From: Nocardia anaemiae NBRC 100462
Lineage (GTDB): Bacteria; Actinomycetota; Actinomycetes; Mycobacteriales; Mycobacteriaceae
NCBI RefSeq assembly: GCF_001612725.1
Contig: NZ_BDAZ01000067.1
Span: 23,879-87,878, forward strand
Reading direction: 5' to 3'
Length of the DNA: 64,000 nt
The notes beneath the pieces are model-generated. The model did no database searches and was not told where the DNA came from. It was given only the letters and a program-made list of their open reading frames with translations. Position numbers and translations under genes: made by a program. Below are positions 44,110-53,868 of the stretch, one piece after another (position 1 is the first letter of the stretch; every line of letters starts with the position of its first letter).

Positions 44110-45213
44110 CTATTGGTTGTAACCGAAGATCGCGTTCCAGGCCCGCTGGTCGGTGGTGGCGTTGCTGATGGACTCGGCGGGGGTGATGCGATGCACCTTG
44201 GGGTCGGTGAAATCGGGCAGTTGAACGCCGCGCACATTGGGCGCGGCGACGTCGGTGCGGACCGAATACTCACCGATATCGGCGAAGACTTGCTGGCCAC
44301 GTTTGGAGAGGTTCCAGTTGAGGAACAGTTTCGCGGCAGCGGTATTGGTTGCTGTTGAGGCGACGCCGGTGTAGTAGTCGTATGCGGTGACGCCTTCGGC
44401 CGGGACGACGAAATTCACTGGCGCGTTCGCGTTGTTCGCGATATTGACGGCGCTGACGACAACGGTGCCCACGTCGACCTGTCCGCGGGCCAGCGCGTCG
44501 AGCTGAGCGCCGATCGAATCGAAAACCCTTGCCCCGGAAGCATATTGACGTAGGTAGTCGTCACCGAGCACCTCGCGCTGGAATCGGGTCAGCGCGAGGG
44601 CGCTGCCGCCAGCGCCGGCTTGGGCGATTCCCCGCTTGTTAGACCACTGGTCGCCCAGTAGTGATCGCCAACTGGTCGGCGCCGCATCGGCGCGGACCAG
44701 CGCGGTGTTATAGCCGAAGGTGTAGATGGGGTCGAACGTGCGATAGTAACTGCCGCCGTCGAAGATGACGTCGTCGTGCAAATTCGTCGCCGTCGTTGCG
44801 CGGTAGGGCTGGAAGACGCCCCGCTCGGCGAGGCCGTGCACGAATCCGGCATCGGAGATGCGCACGATGTCGGCCTTGAGTTTGCCAGCGCCGTGTTCGG
44901 CGACGATTCGCTCGTAGAGGCGGTTGGGTGTGAGCCGGATTTGTTTGACCTGGATGCCGGTGTCGGCTTCGAATTGGTGCAGGAGTGTGGCTTCGCTGGC
45001 TTGGGTGTAGCCACTGTAGAGGGTGAGCTTGCCCTCGGCTCTGGCCTGTGCCCACAGGTTCTTGTCGGCGATTTGCTCGCCGTTGATGATCAGAGCGTCG
45101 TCTCGCTGGATACTCTGGGCCGGTGCGGCCAATGGCGGGCCTGCCGGGGGTGGTGCACAGGCGGTGAGGCCGGCCACGAGGAGGGCGCCCAGGCCGATCA
45201 CGATCTTCTTCAT
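44110..45213 (-). CDS. iron-type ABC transporter substrate-binding lipoprotein
   Basis: 367 residues. Lipoprotein signal KKIVIGLGALLVAGLTACAP with lipobox LTAC. The mature part is a class F solute-binding fold: GKLTLYSGYTQASEATLLHQ, FEADTGIQVKQIRL, GYNTALVR and GVTAYDYYTGVASTATN. Related proteins bind ferric ions, phosphonates, spermidine or small acids. The conserved tandem Tyr pair expected for Fe3+ is not clearly present, so another ligand is likely. It is last in the operon led by a PrpF-family gene, which favours a carboxylate (inference). The ATG overlaps the permease stop (TGATG). Confidence 0.88.
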   Translation of the reverse strand: MKKIVIGLGALLVAGLTACAPPPAGPPLAAPAQSIQRDDALIINGEQIADKNLWAQARAEGKLTLYSGYTQASEATLLHQFEADTGIQVKQIRLTPNRLYERIVAEHGAGKLKADIVRISDAGFVHGLAERGVFQPYRATTATNLHDDVIFDGGSYYRTFDPIYTFGYNTALVRADAAPTSWRSLLGDQWSNKRGIAQAGAGGSALALTRFQREVLGDDYLRQYASGARVFDSIGAQLDALARGQVDVGTVVVSAVNIANNANAPVNFVVPAEGVTAYDYYTGVASTATNTAAAKLFLNWNLSKRGQQVFADIGEYSVRTDVAAPNVRGVQLPDFTDPKVHRITPAESISNATTDQRAWNAIFGYNQ

Positions 45214-46991
45214 CAGACGGTTTCCTTGGATCCGAGTCGGCGCGACAGCATCGCGAGGGTGGCGATGACGACGCAATACAGCAGGCTGAGCTCGGCCGCG
45301 GCTTGGAAGGAGCCGTTGTCGTAGGCGTCGAAGATCGCGATCGACAGCAATCGGGTGTCGGAGGTGAACAAGAACAGCGCCGCGGTGAGTTCTCGCATGG
45401 ACAGCATCAGCAACAGCAGGAAGGTCGAGGACAGTCCGACCCGCAGTAGTGGTGCGGTGACGAAGCTGATCGCACGGTGTCGACGGGCGCCGAGCATGAC
45501 GGCGCTGTCTTCGAGGTCCTTGTCGAGCTGGATGATCGAGGCCGACACGCCGCGGTATCCCTGGGGGATGAAGACCGCGACGAAGGCGATGATCAGCACG
45601 GCGAGGGTGCCGTAGACCGGTACCGGCATGGCCAGCCAGGTCCACAGCAGTCCGAGTCCGAGCACGATGGCGGGTACGGCCAGCGGGAGCATCGCGAGGT
45701 ATTCGAGTAGCTTGCGGCCGGGTGCGTTGGTGCGATACCGGGTGTAGGCGAGGGCGAAGCAGAGTGTGGTTCCGATCGCGGCCGTCGCGATGCCGACGGT
45801 GACGCTGTTGAGCACGACGTGGTGAAAATCGGGACTCTTCAGTGTCTGTCCCATGCCCCAGAACGACAGCGCGCCGGGGCGGCCCAACTGCGCGAGGTCA
45901 GCGACGTAGGGACTTGTCTGCAAGCTGGCGAGGATGAGCGCGAGCACCGGTAGGGCCACCGCCAGTGCGAAGTACACCCAGGCGAAGATGGCGCCGGGGA
46001 TGCGCCAGCCGCGCAGCGGCACCTTGCGGGCTCGCACACCTTTGCCGGTGACAGTGGTGTACTGCTTGCCGCGCATCGCCCGTTGTTGAAATGCGACCAC
46101 CGCGACGAGGAGCACCGTGAGGACGACAGCGACGGCGGCCGCGTCGTTGGAGCGCGCGGGCGAGGCGTTCATCAGCCGGAAGATCATCGTCGGCAGGGTG
46201 TCGATACCGCCTGCTACACCGATGACCTGCGCGACCGGAAAGTTCTCCACCGACAGGGCGAATACCAGGATGCCCGAGCCGACGACGGCAGGCATGACCA
46301 GCGGGAAAGTGACCTTGCTCAGCATCTGGGTCAGCTTGGCCCCGTGCAGGCTGGCCGCGTCCTCGAGATCGGGGTTCATCAGCGACAGCGCCGAGTGCAC
46401 CATGAGAAACGGGTACGGCGCATAGTAGAGGCCGAGGACGAAGATCATTCCGCCGAAGCTGTAGATATTGATCGCATTCGGCAGGCCGATGCTGTTCAAA
46501 GCCAGATTGAGGTAGCCGGTGGCCGGCCCCGCCAGCAGTACCCACGCCAGCGAGCCGACGAGTGCGGGCAGGAACAGCGGAGCGATTCCGATGCCGTAGA
46601 TGAGTTTGCGGCCCGGGATGTCGGTGCGGGCGGCCAAGAAGGCGAGTGTGCAACCGATCACCAGCGCCAGCAGTGATGCGCCGATGCCGACCGCGGCCGA
46701 ACTCAGCATTGCCGACCGTGCCGTCGCGGAACCGAGCACACGGAAATTGTCCAGGGTGAAGTCGCCGAAGTCGAACAGCGAGGTGCGTTCGGACTTGTCG
46801 GTGAACGCGCCCATGACGATGAAGAACATCGGGCACAACACAATGAGCGCCAGCAGGGCCAGTTGCAGCAGCACCGGGAACCAGCGACGCAGCCCGGGCC
46901 GCCGATAGTGGGGCGCTGCGGTTTTCGCCTCGACCTGTTCGGAGTGCGGGTGATCGGTCGTCGTCACCGCGTGGAGGGTTTGCTCACTCAT
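45213..46991 (-). CDS. iron-type ABC transporter permease, two fused membrane domains
   Basis: 592 residues, about 12 helices as two BPD_transp_1 halves. Each half carries an EAA loop: PDLEDAASLHGAKLTQMLSK in the first and KDLEDSAVMLGARRHRAISF in the second, the sites that dock on the ATPase. This FbpB/ThiP-like fusion serves importers of class F ligands. It overlaps the ATPase gene by 4 nt and the binding protein by 1 nt. Confidence 0.94.
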   Translation of the reverse strand: MSEQTLHAVTTTDHPHSEQVEAKTAAPHYRRPGLRRWFPVLLQLALLALIVLCPMFFIVMGAFTDKSERTSLFDFGDFTLDNFRVLGSATARSAMLSSAAVGIGASLLALVIGCTLAFLAARTDIPGRKLIYGIGIAPLFLPALVGSLAWVLLAGPATGYLNLALNSIGLPNAINIYSFGGMIFVLGLYYAPYPFLMVHSALSLMNPDLEDAASLHGAKLTQMLSKVTFPLVMPAVVGSGILVFALSVENFPVAQVIGVAGGIDTLPTMIFRLMNASPARSNDAAAVAVVLTVLLVAVVAFQQRAMRGKQYTTVTGKGVRARKVPLRGWRIPGAIFAWVYFALAVALPVLALILASLQTSPYVADLAQLGRPGALSFWGMGQTLKSPDFHHVVLNSVTVGIATAAIGTTLCFALAYTRYRTNAPGRKLLEYLAMLPLAVPAIVLGLGLLWTWLAMPVPVYGTLAVLIIAFVAVFIPQGYRGVSASIIQLDKDLEDSAVMLGARRHRAISFVTAPLLRVGLSSTFLLLLMLSMRELTAALFLFTSDTRLLSIAIFDAYDNGSFQAAAELSLLYCVVIATLAMLSRRLGSKETV

Positions 46992-48103
46992 GCTGGCACC
47001 GCTGTCGTCTCGACGCGGTCGTCGCGCAGGATTTGGGCCCCGCCGGGGACGGCGGCGACCCTTGCGCGCTCGCCGATTCCCAGCACCCGACTCGAGTGGC
47101 CGGTGGCGATGGCTTCTACTTCGGGTCCATCGTCCAGTGTCACCCGGTAGCGGATCGAGGCGCCCTGATAACTGGCGACTTCGACGCGGCCGCTCCAGAA
47201 CTGTCCGGTCGGTGTGCTCTCGTCTGCCGCCGTGACCAGCAGATCCTCCGGGCGCAGGCAGACAATGATCGGGCCGGCCTCGGCTGGTGTGGCGTCCACC
47301 CGGACCGCGATGGACGGGTAGTCGGTGAGCTGCACCGCGCCGCGTTGTCCGGTGCTGGGTGTGCAGCGGAAGATATTGCCGACGCCGAGGAAGTCCGCGA
47401 TCGATGCGCAGGTCGGCTTGGTGTAGATCTCCTCCGGGGTACCGATCTGCACGATGCGCCCCTGCTGCATCAGTGCGATGCGATCGGCCAGGGCGAACGC
47501 CTCGACTTGGTCATGGGTGACGTAGACGGTGGTCAGTCCGAGTCGCAGTTGCAGCTCACGCAATTCCATCCGGAGGCGTTCACGCAGTCGGGCGTCGAGG
47601 TTCGACAGCGGCTCGTCGAGCAGTAACACGCTCGGTCGCATGACCAGGCTTCGCGCGAGCGCAACCCGCTGCATCTGCCCGCCGCTGAGCAGGCTGGCGC
47701 CGCGGTCGGCCTGTTCCCGCAGACCAACCAGATCCAACGCCTCGAGCACGCGTGTGCGGATCTCCTGCTTTCCGACCTTCTGCATCTTCAACGAGAACGC
47801 GACATTCTCGAAGACGGTGCGGTGCGGCCAAACCGCGTACGACTGGAACACCATCCCGACATTGCGCCGGTGCGGCGGAACGGCGCGGCCTTTCGCCGAG
47901 TCGTAGACGACGCGATCCCCGATGGCGATGCGTCCGGCGTCGGGGGTTTCGAGGCCTGCGATGCAGCGCATCGCACTGGTCTTACCGCATCCGGATTGCC
48001 CGAGTAGCACCAGTGATTCGCCGTCGGCGATGTCGAGGTCGAGGTCGCGCACCACGGTGTTACCGGCATAGGAGAGGGTCAGGTTGTCGATCGTGACTTT
48101 CAT
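46988..48103 (-). CDS. ABC transporter ATP-binding protein (FbpC/PotA type)
   Basis: 371 residues. Walker A LLGQSGCGKT near residue 38, Q-loop FQSYAVWPHRTVFENV, signature LLSGGQMQRVALARSL and Walker B LLLDEPLSNLD, with a C-terminal TOBE-like domain (residues about 285-360). Import ATPase for the permease at 45213. ATG 48103 has AAGGAAAC upstream. The 178 bp between it and the PrpF-family gene contain no gene; co-transcription is likely but not proven. Confidence 0.94.
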   Translation of the reverse strand: MKVTIDNLTLSYAGNTVVRDLDLDIADGESLVLLGQSGCGKTSAMRCIAGLETPDAGRIAIGDRVVYDSAKGRAVPPHRRNVGMVFQSYAVWPHRTVFENVAFSLKMQKVGKQEIRTRVLEALDLVGLREQADRGASLLSGGQMQRVALARSLVMRPSVLLLDEPLSNLDARLRERLRMELRELQLRLGLTTVYVTHDQVEAFALADRIALMQQGRIVQIGTPEEIYTKPTCASIADFLGVGNIFRCTPSTGQRGAVQLTDYPSIAVRVDATPAEAGPIIVCLRPEDLLVTAADESTPTGQFWSGRVEVASYQGASIRYRVTLDDGPEVEAIATGHSSRVLGIGERARVAAVPGGAQILRDDRVETTAVPA

Positions 48104-48281
48104 GTGTTTCCTTCATCCTGGACATCGATGTCCATGAGTTCGCCGACCATTCGCCCGGGGGTGATGGATCTGCCCGGGCAATGCGGGCGGTCTGGGGCCG
48201 ATTGTCGTCGACCACCTCGTCGAGCTGTGGTGATTCGGCAGTTCACATCGGAATTCCCGGCGGCTCGCCGGAGCGTGACCG

Positions 48282-49412
48282 TCATGCGGATCCGGCCAGG
48301 ACCGCTGGCGGCGTGACGAAGAGCTCTGCAGTAGCGATGCGCCGCGCGGCTCGGTGCAAGGTGACGGATTCCAGGCCTGCCTCCGGTGTCGCGGCGATGT
48401 CGAGGTGCAGGACACCGGCCGCGGTGCCAAGTCGCAGGGACCCGGGCCACCCGGTGCGGGCATTGTCGGCGACAACGCTGCCGGGCACGGTCACCGCGGC
48501 CGCCACCGCAACAGCCGAGGTGAGCCCGATCGCGGGGTGCGGTGCGAGCATGGAGACCATCCGGACCGAAATGTCGTATTCCTCGGCGCTGATATCCAGC
48601 CCCGCACTGGTGCGGTAGTCGCGTGGTGGGCCGACGATGCCGACCTTCGGGATCGCGTGCGAAACGGGAGCCCCGGCTCGGCTGAGCCCCATCCGCAGCG
48701 CGGATTCTCCGCGTAGCGCGATGAGCAGGGGTACGTGCTCGGCGATCACCTGGTTGTCCTCGGCGCCGGTCAGTCCCAGGTCGGCGGCATCGAGCAGCGC
48801 GGCGGGAGCACCGGCACTCACCAGGGTGGCTCGGTAGTTGTTGTCACCGACCGTGACCCGGTCCCACGCCGCACCGGTCGGCAGCAGTGATCGGTCGTCG
48901 GCGGCCAAATCGGTGAAGGTCAGCGAGACCGGGACGCCGAGTGCGCTGGTGCCTGGGACCGCAGCAGTGCCCTCGGCGGGGACGATCCCACCCGGGGTGG
49001 CGATCTCCGCGGTGAGGATCGCTCCGGTGTTCTCATTGCGCATGCGCACCGTCGTGGTCTCGGCGTCGACCGGGACGAGCCCTGCTTGCAGCGCGTACAG
49101 ACCGATCGCTGTCGCGCAGTTTCCGCAGTTGCTGCCCCATTCGACTCGCCGGTCCCCGATCGCCACCTGGGCGAACAGGTAGTCGATGTCGATGCCGCGC
49201 GTGTTGGAGCGCCGGACGATCGCGGCCTTCGATGTGGTGGAACTGCCGCCGCCCACACCGTCGAGTTGGCGGGGGTCGCCGGAACCGAAGGCCGATGTCA
49301 GGATCGCGTCCACCCCGCCCGCCGGAACAATCAAGGGGTCTACATCCACCGCGTTGAAGAGCCAGCATTTGCTGGTCCCCCCACGCATCCAGGTCCCGCG
49401 GAGTGTGAACAC
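48282..49412 (-). CDS. PrpF-family isomerase (aconitate / oxalomesaconate isomerase-like)
   Basis: 376 residues from GTG 49412 (FTLRGTWMRGGTSKCWLF, the family's N-terminal signature); an in-frame GTG at 49460 is possible. The catalytic Cys is in WGSNCGNCATAIGLYAL, and GGGSSTTSKAAIVRRS is the substrate-binding loop. PrpF proteins isomerise double bonds of tricarboxylates: cis/trans-2-methylaconitate in propionate degradation, or 4-oxalomesaconate keto/enol (GalD). No prpCD or gallate genes are near. Standing before an ABC importer and divergent from a LysR regulator, it probably handles an imported unsaturated polycarboxylate. Confidence 0.88.
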   Translation of the reverse strand: MFTLRGTWMRGGTSKCWLFNAVDVDPLIVPAGGVDAILTSAFGSGDPRQLDGVGGGSSTTSKAAIVRRSNTRGIDIDYLFAQVAIGDRRVEWGSNCGNCATAIGLYALQAGLVPVDAETTTVRMRNENTGAILTAEIATPGGIVPAEGTAAVPGTSALGVPVSLTFTDLAADDRSLLPTGAAWDRVTVGDNNYRATLVSAGAPAALLDAADLGLTGAEDNQVIAEHVPLLIALRGESALRMGLSRAGAPVSHAIPKVGIVGPPRDYRTSAGLDISAEEYDISVRMVSMLAPHPAIGLTSAVAVAAAVTVPGSVVADNARTGWPGSLRLGTAAGVLHLDIAATPEAGLESVTLHRAARRIATAELFVTPPAVLAGSA

Positions 49413-49582
49413 CGGTCCGGCCGCCTTTCGCTCGTGAAGAGGATTTGTGAAGCACCGCACAGTCCGAACTCGTTCGTGGGCTGGGTCACGGTGACAGGGA
49501 CAAGCGTGCGCGATCAGAGGCTGGAGTACAATTTCGAAAACATCGATGAGGCTTAACTTCTACTAAACACTGGAGCCGCGCC

Positions 49583-50545
49583 GTGCTCGATACTCGTCGC
49601 CTGTTGCTATTGATCGAGGTGGTGCGCGCAGGCTCCATCACGGCCGCCGCGGCCAGACTCAGCTACACCACCTCGGCGGTCTCCCAGCAAATCGCCAAGC
49701 TCGAGAACGAGGCCGGTCAACCACTGCTGGAACGGCATGCGCGCGGAATCCGGTTGACCGAGGCAGGGGCAACGCTGGCCCGCCGCGCCGAGCGCATCGA
49801 GACTCAACTGCTTGCCGCGCGCAGAGAACTCGACGACATCGCCGGACTCCGCTCGGGCACCGTGCGGATCGGAACATTTCCCACGGCCGGATCCAGCCTG
49901 TTGCCGTCGGTGGTCAAACTGTTCAAGGCTCGTCATCCCGCCGTGGCGTTGACCGTGCGCAGCTCCCGGTTCGCGCAATTGCGCGCCATGCTCGATACGC
50001 GTGAGGTCGAACTGTCGCTGCTCTGGGACTATGCGTGGGATCGCGTCGACGATGATGAGCTCGCGGTGCATGAACTCCTCATCGATCCACCGACACTGGT
50101 CGTATCGGTCAACCATCGCTTCGCGGATCGGAAATCGATCGCGATGCGCGAACTCGCCGACGAGCAATGGATTATTCGTGCGGACCAGCATCCGGTCGGG
50201 CTTGCCCTGGAAAGGGCTTGCAACGCAGCAGGATTCAGCCCTGTCGTCGCATTCGCGGCCAACGATTATCAGGAAGCACAGGCGATGGTGGCGGTCGACC
50301 TCGGCGTTTCGCTGGCACCCCGACTGGCGCTGTCGAATCTGCGAGAAGACGTCCGCGTGATTCCGTTGACCGACGGAGCCCCGTCCCGGCGAGTTCTGCT
50401 GGCGCACTTGGCCGAACAGCGTCTCACCCCCGCTGCCAACACGCTCCTCGCGACGTTCGAGGAAGTCGCCAAGGACTTTGTCGAACGATCCCTCGCGGGC
50501 CGTCGCTACCAGCGCATTCCACGGAGGTCATCTGTCTCCACTTGA
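49583..50545 (+). CDS. LysR-type transcriptional regulator
   Basis: 320 residues. HTH: LLIEVVRAGSITAAAARLSY, then TTSAVSQQIAKLENEAGQPL. The LysR substrate domain starts around residue 92 (GTVRIGTFPTAGSSLLPSVV). GTG 49583 follows GGAG. It is divergent from the PrpF gene with a 170-bp shared region. It probably activates the isomerase/ABC operon in response to the imported acid. Confidence 0.93.
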   Translation: MLDTRRLLLLIEVVRAGSITAAAARLSYTTSAVSQQIAKLENEAGQPLLERHARGIRLTEAGATLARRAERIETQLLAARRELDDIAGLRSGTVRIGTFPTAGSSLLPSVVKLFKARHPAVALTVRSSRFAQLRAMLDTREVELSLLWDYAWDRVDDDELAVHELLIDPPTLVVSVNHRFADRKSIAMRELADEQWIIRADQHPVGLALERACNAAGFSPVVAFAANDYQEAQAMVAVDLGVSLAPRLALSNLREDVRVIPLTDGAPSRRVLLAHLAEQRLTPAANTLLATFEEVAKDFVERSLAGRRYQRIPRRSSVST

Positions 50546-50735
50546 TCGATTCGGGTTGTCGGGGCGGATTCCGCCGAAGATTCTGGTTGCGCGGGATGTC
50601 TTGGAGGAGTGCAAGTTTCGCAAGTTCGCCTCCCTTTGCGCCGCTGACACCAAATAGCACGTCACGCTTGCGTAGGTCGGTGAGGATTTCCGGCTTCGGC
50701 CATGTTTCGGGCGAATCAGTCGAACTTGGTCGTGG
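50546..50735 (-). other. possible coding fragment between convergent genes
   Basis: A minus-strand frame with actinobacterial codon use reads ETWPKPEILTDLRKRDVLFG, then VSGAKGGELAKLALLQDIPR, without start codon or recognisable family, and runs into the LysR gene's end. It may be a relic. Nothing else is visible in this 190 bp. Confidence 0.22.
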
Positions 50736-51656
50736 TCAAGACGACCTGCCGCTCGGTGACGGCTGCCGCGGCGCCGGGATGCACGATGTCCCTGTGGCAG
50801 GCGTAGTGGTGGCTGTCAGATCGGAGAGAAGTCGTAGGGCGGATTCGGAGGGTGAGCCTGGTTCGGCGTTGAACACGGCCACACGTTGTCCCTCGTCGTT
50901 CGGGAGGGTCATGAACTCGGTCATGAGTGCCATGGTGCCCACGGTGGGATGGTGGTAGGTGCGGGTGTTACCGCCGCAGTCTCCGACCGTGTGTGCGGCC
51001 CACAGTTTCGCGAATTCGGCGCTTCCGAGGGTTAGTTCGCCGATCAGGTTGCTCAGAGCGGGGGCACCGGGGTGCTGACCGGCGATGAGCCGCAGGTCGG
51101 CGACGGTAGAACGGGCCTTGCGGGGCCAGTCGTCATAGAGTTCACGCGTGTGGGGGTCGAGGAACATCATGCGACCGATGTTGGGGCGGTCGTAGGCGCG
51201 GTTCGGCGCATCGAAGTCGAGGTGGCCTGCCAGTAGAGCGTGCGCCATCGGATTCCATGCAAGAACGTCGAGGAAACGTCCCATGACCAGGGCGGGCACC
51301 TCCCCGAACGACTCGATCATGAGCCGTACTCCCGGCCGCACCAGTTCGGGCTTGACGGTACGGCGGCGAGTTTTCGGCTTCGGTCGGGCCAGGGAATACA
51401 GGTGCGCACGCTCGGCCTCGTCCAACCGCAGCACGCGGGCGACAGCATCGAGCACGGCGTCCGAGGCATTGGGGCTTTGTCCCTGTTCGAGACGGGTGTA
51501 GTAGCCAGCGCTCACCCCGGCCAGCTGTGCAAGCTCCTCTCGTCGCAGGCCAGGCACCCGTCGCCGTCCGCCGTAGGCGGGAAGTCCGGCCTCGTCCGGC
51601 TGGAGCCGTGCCCGCCGCGATCGCAGGAACTCACCCAGCTCCGTGCTTGTGCTCAT
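50736..51656 (-). CDS. MmyB-like XRE-family regulator
   Basis: 306 residues. N-terminal XRE helix-turn-helix: LGEFLRSRRARLQPDEAGLP, VPGLRREELAQLAGVSAGYY and TRLEQGQSPNASDAVLDAVA. The MmyB-like PAS ligand-binding domain follows from about residue 100: GRFLDVLAWNPMAHALLAGH, ARSTVADLRLIAGQHPGAPA and TYHHPTVGTMALMTEFMTLP. Proteins of this class sit divergently from a single SDR or oxidoreductase gene they control; that is the layout here. ATG 51656 has no ribosome site, so the mRNA may be leaderless. Confidence 0.93.
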   Translation of the reverse strand: MSTSTELGEFLRSRRARLQPDEAGLPAYGGRRRVPGLRREELAQLAGVSAGYYTRLEQGQSPNASDAVLDAVARVLRLDEAERAHLYSLARPKPKTRRRTVKPELVRPGVRLMIESFGEVPALVMGRFLDVLAWNPMAHALLAGHLDFDAPNRAYDRPNIGRMMFLDPHTRELYDDWPRKARSTVADLRLIAGQHPGAPALSNLIGELTLGSAEFAKLWAAHTVGDCGGNTRTYHHPTVGTMALMTEFMTLPNDEGQRVAVFNAEPGSPSESALRLLSDLTATTTPATGTSCIPAPRQPSPSGRSS

Positions 51657-51816
51657 GTGTACCAGTGTCGCGGTTCCGCGGGCGCCGAACCTATACCTGC
51701 CAGATGTACCCAGCACAGGTGTACATCCACCAGCGATCTGGGTCCGGGATGCCAATCGTTGCAGGCTGGTTTCCGACAGACCAGCCACGACCTGGATCAG
51801 ACGAAGAGGACACGCA

Positions 51817-52410
51817 ATGAAGATTCTTGTGATCGGTGCGACGGGGACGATCGGCAGCGCTGTCGCCGATGCCTTGGCGGTGCGCCATGAGGTCGTGCGT
51901 GCCTCACGCCGTGGACCGGTGCGGGTGGACATGGCAGATACCGCGACGATCGACGCCTTGTTCGCGGAAGTGGGAGAGGTGGACGCGGTGGTGTGCTGTG
52001 CCGCGAGCGGCGGCTTGACACCTCTGGATACCCTGTCGGACAAGGAATTTTGGAGCGGTCTCGACGGAAAACTCGTCGGGCAGGTGAACTTGGTCCGGCG
52101 AGCGCTCGCTCACGTACGGGACGGCGGATCGGTGACGCTCACCAGCGGCCGGTTCGCAGAGCCCGTCCCGGGAAGTTCGCTCGGCTATCTGGTCAATGCG
52201 GGCTTGGAGGCGTTCGTGCACGCTGCGGCGACCGAGATGCCGCGTGGCGTTCGCCTGAATACGGTCAGCCCCGGTTGGGTGCGCGAAACCCTGCTCAGCC
52301 TGGGCATGGATGCGGCTGACGGTGCTCCGGTCGCCGATGTCGCCCAGGTATATCTGGATGCCGTGGAAGGCGCCGCCCACGGTCGTACGCTATTTGTGAG
52401 CATGCCCTGA
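51817..52410 (+). CDS. short-chain dehydrogenase/reductase
   Basis: 197 residues, shorter than classical SDRs (about 250). Cofactor motif IGATGTIGSAVADAL at the N-terminus, VRASRRGPVRVD binding the adenosine ribose or phosphate, and a Ser followed by Tyr-x-x-x in LTSGRFAEPVPGSSLGYLVN. The usual YxxxK lysine is replaced by Asn-Ala, so catalysis may be altered; similar short SDRs are common beside MmyB regulators. ATG 51817 follows AAGAGGA. It is divergent from the MmyB-like gene. Confidence 0.88.
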   Translation: MKILVIGATGTIGSAVADALAVRHEVVRASRRGPVRVDMADTATIDALFAEVGEVDAVVCCAASGGLTPLDTLSDKEFWSGLDGKLVGQVNLVRRALAHVRDGGSVTLTSGRFAEPVPGSSLGYLVNAGLEAFVHAAATEMPRGVRLNTVSPGWVRETLLSLGMDAADGAPVADVAQVYLDAVEGAAHGRTLFVSMP

Positions 52411-52882
52411 CCGCACCTGCCTCTCGACCGCGGGCCCACCCGACCTCGAGGCAGGGGACTTCACGAGCCCACCCGTGCGCCCAGCCGGGGCAGAAGAGGG
52501 TGTCGTGGACCCGTAGCGGTCGGCCGAGCCGGGCCAGCTCAGCGTCGATGTCGACCTCGATCGCGCCGAAGAAGTTGATGTTCTCGCTGTGCGCCGGGGA
52601 GATGGGCGGTCTCACCACGACCATCCCCTTTCTCGATGCCTCCTTCACACGCTCGTGTGCCCTTCGGCTTGCGCGCCATCCCCGAAATCGACGCGGCCAT
52701 CGATGAGATGACCCGGGTTCGCCGCTAGTTGCTGCGGTGGACGCTCGAACTCGCCATCGCATTCCACGGCACCGGCGACAGGCCGAGCGTGAGGCGCATC
52801 ACTCACCCCCAGATTGCATATACCCCCGGGAGGTATTAATTTCGTTGGTGTAGAACAAAGCAAGATCGGAAAGGCCGAAGCG
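52411..52882. other. gap with two coding-like fragments
   Basis: On the minus strand, from ATG 52622, a frame with strong third-position GC reads MVVVRPPISPAHSENINFFG, then AIEVDIDAELARLGRPLRVH, but it runs into the 3' end of the SDR gene and matches no family I know. On the plus strand VPFGLRAIPEIDAAIDEMTR ends at a TAG near 52729. Both look like gene remnants. The right end holds the copper-type operator at 52820. Confidence 0.35.
52820..52836. promoter_or_regulatory. CsoR-like copper operator
   Basis: ATACCCCCGGGAGGTAT is an inverted repeat of the form ATACC-C-rich/G-rich-GGTAT, the pattern known for CsoR copper repressors in actinobacteria. It lies 47 bp before the His-rich protein start, where it would overlap the promoter. 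This suggests copper-induced expression of the two genes that follow. Confidence 0.65.
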
Positions 52883-53746
52883 ATGACCACGCACACTCAC
52901 ACCAATCTCCATGGCACACACGGCGATAACACCACCCACGCCCAGCCTGCTGCGCACGCGGGTCATACCGGACACGGCAACCACGAAGGGCATGACGCCC
53001 ACGCCGGACACGGAGACCATGCCGCGCACGGCGGACTTCCAGGAGGCCTGCAGATCACCCAGGACGGCTACACCCTCGCGCTGACCAAGTCGATTGTTGC
53101 TGCGGGCGAGATCGACTTCCGGTTCCGGATCCTGGGACCGGACGGCGAGCCGGTCACCGACTACACCGCAATCCATGACCGCGAACTGCACCTGATCGTG
53201 GCGCGGCGGGAACTGACCGGATTCTGGCACGTACACCCCGAACTCACCGCGGACGGCGTGTGGACGGTGAAGCTGAATCTGCCGGAGGCCGGTGCGTACC
53301 GCGTGTTCACCGATATCGCCCCACGCGCACTCGGTAACACCATCACCCTCGGTGCGGATTTGGCCGTCGCTGGCACGTATGAACCGCGCCCCACTCCGGC
53401 GGCCGCGCGCATCGCGCTGGTGGACGGCTACGAGGTAGTCCTCGACGGTGACCTCGTGCCCGGCGAGGGCCGCCTGCTCACCCTGACCGTGCACAAGGAC
53501 GGTGCCCCGGTCACCGATCTGCAGCCCTACCTGGCCGCCTACGGACATCTGGTGATTCTGCGGGCGGGCGATCTGGCCTACGTCCACGTCCACCCGAACG
53601 GCGAACCCGGCGACGGGATTACCGCACCCGGCCCGGACGTCACCTTCCACACCGCCGTTCCCGGCCCTGGAACCTACCGCCTGTTCCTCGACTTCAAGCA
53701 CGGTGATGCTGTCCGCACCGCCGCATTCACCCTGCCCACAGTCTGA
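52883..53746 (+). CDS. His-rich copper-responsive protein
   Basis: 287 residues from ATG 52883 (GGAAAGG upstream). Residues 1-50 are extremely rich in His (HTHTNLHGTHGDNTTHAQPA, then HAGHTGHGNHEGHDAHAGHG), a metal-binding tail. Two similar beta-sandwich halves follow: GFWHVHPELTADGVWTVKLN in the first and LAYVHVHPNGEPGDG in the second, each with an H-x-H. No signal peptide is visible, so it may act in the cytoplasm as a copper buffer or chaperone. A CsoR-type operator lies upstream and an MFS exporter gene follows. Confidence 0.82.
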   Translation: MTTHTHTNLHGTHGDNTTHAQPAAHAGHTGHGNHEGHDAHAGHGDHAAHGGLPGGLQITQDGYTLALTKSIVAAGEIDFRFRILGPDGEPVTDYTAIHDRELHLIVARRELTGFWHVHPELTADGVWTVKLNLPEAGAYRVFTDIAPRALGNTITLGADLAVAGTYEPRPTPAAARIALVDGYEVVLDGDLVPGEGRLLTLTVHKDGAPVTDLQPYLAAYGHLVILRAGDLAYVHVHPNGEPGDGITAPGPDVTFHTAVPGPGTYRLFLDFKHGDAVRTAAFTLPTV

Positions 53747-53868
53747 AAACCACTGAGCGAGTGGATGTTCCGCTTACTCGCGAGCATCTGGAAAGAAATA
53801 CGAGATGTGCGAATGCCACTGTCCCAGCACCCGCGACCCTCCCCACCCATTTCCAGGATGTGATTCCG

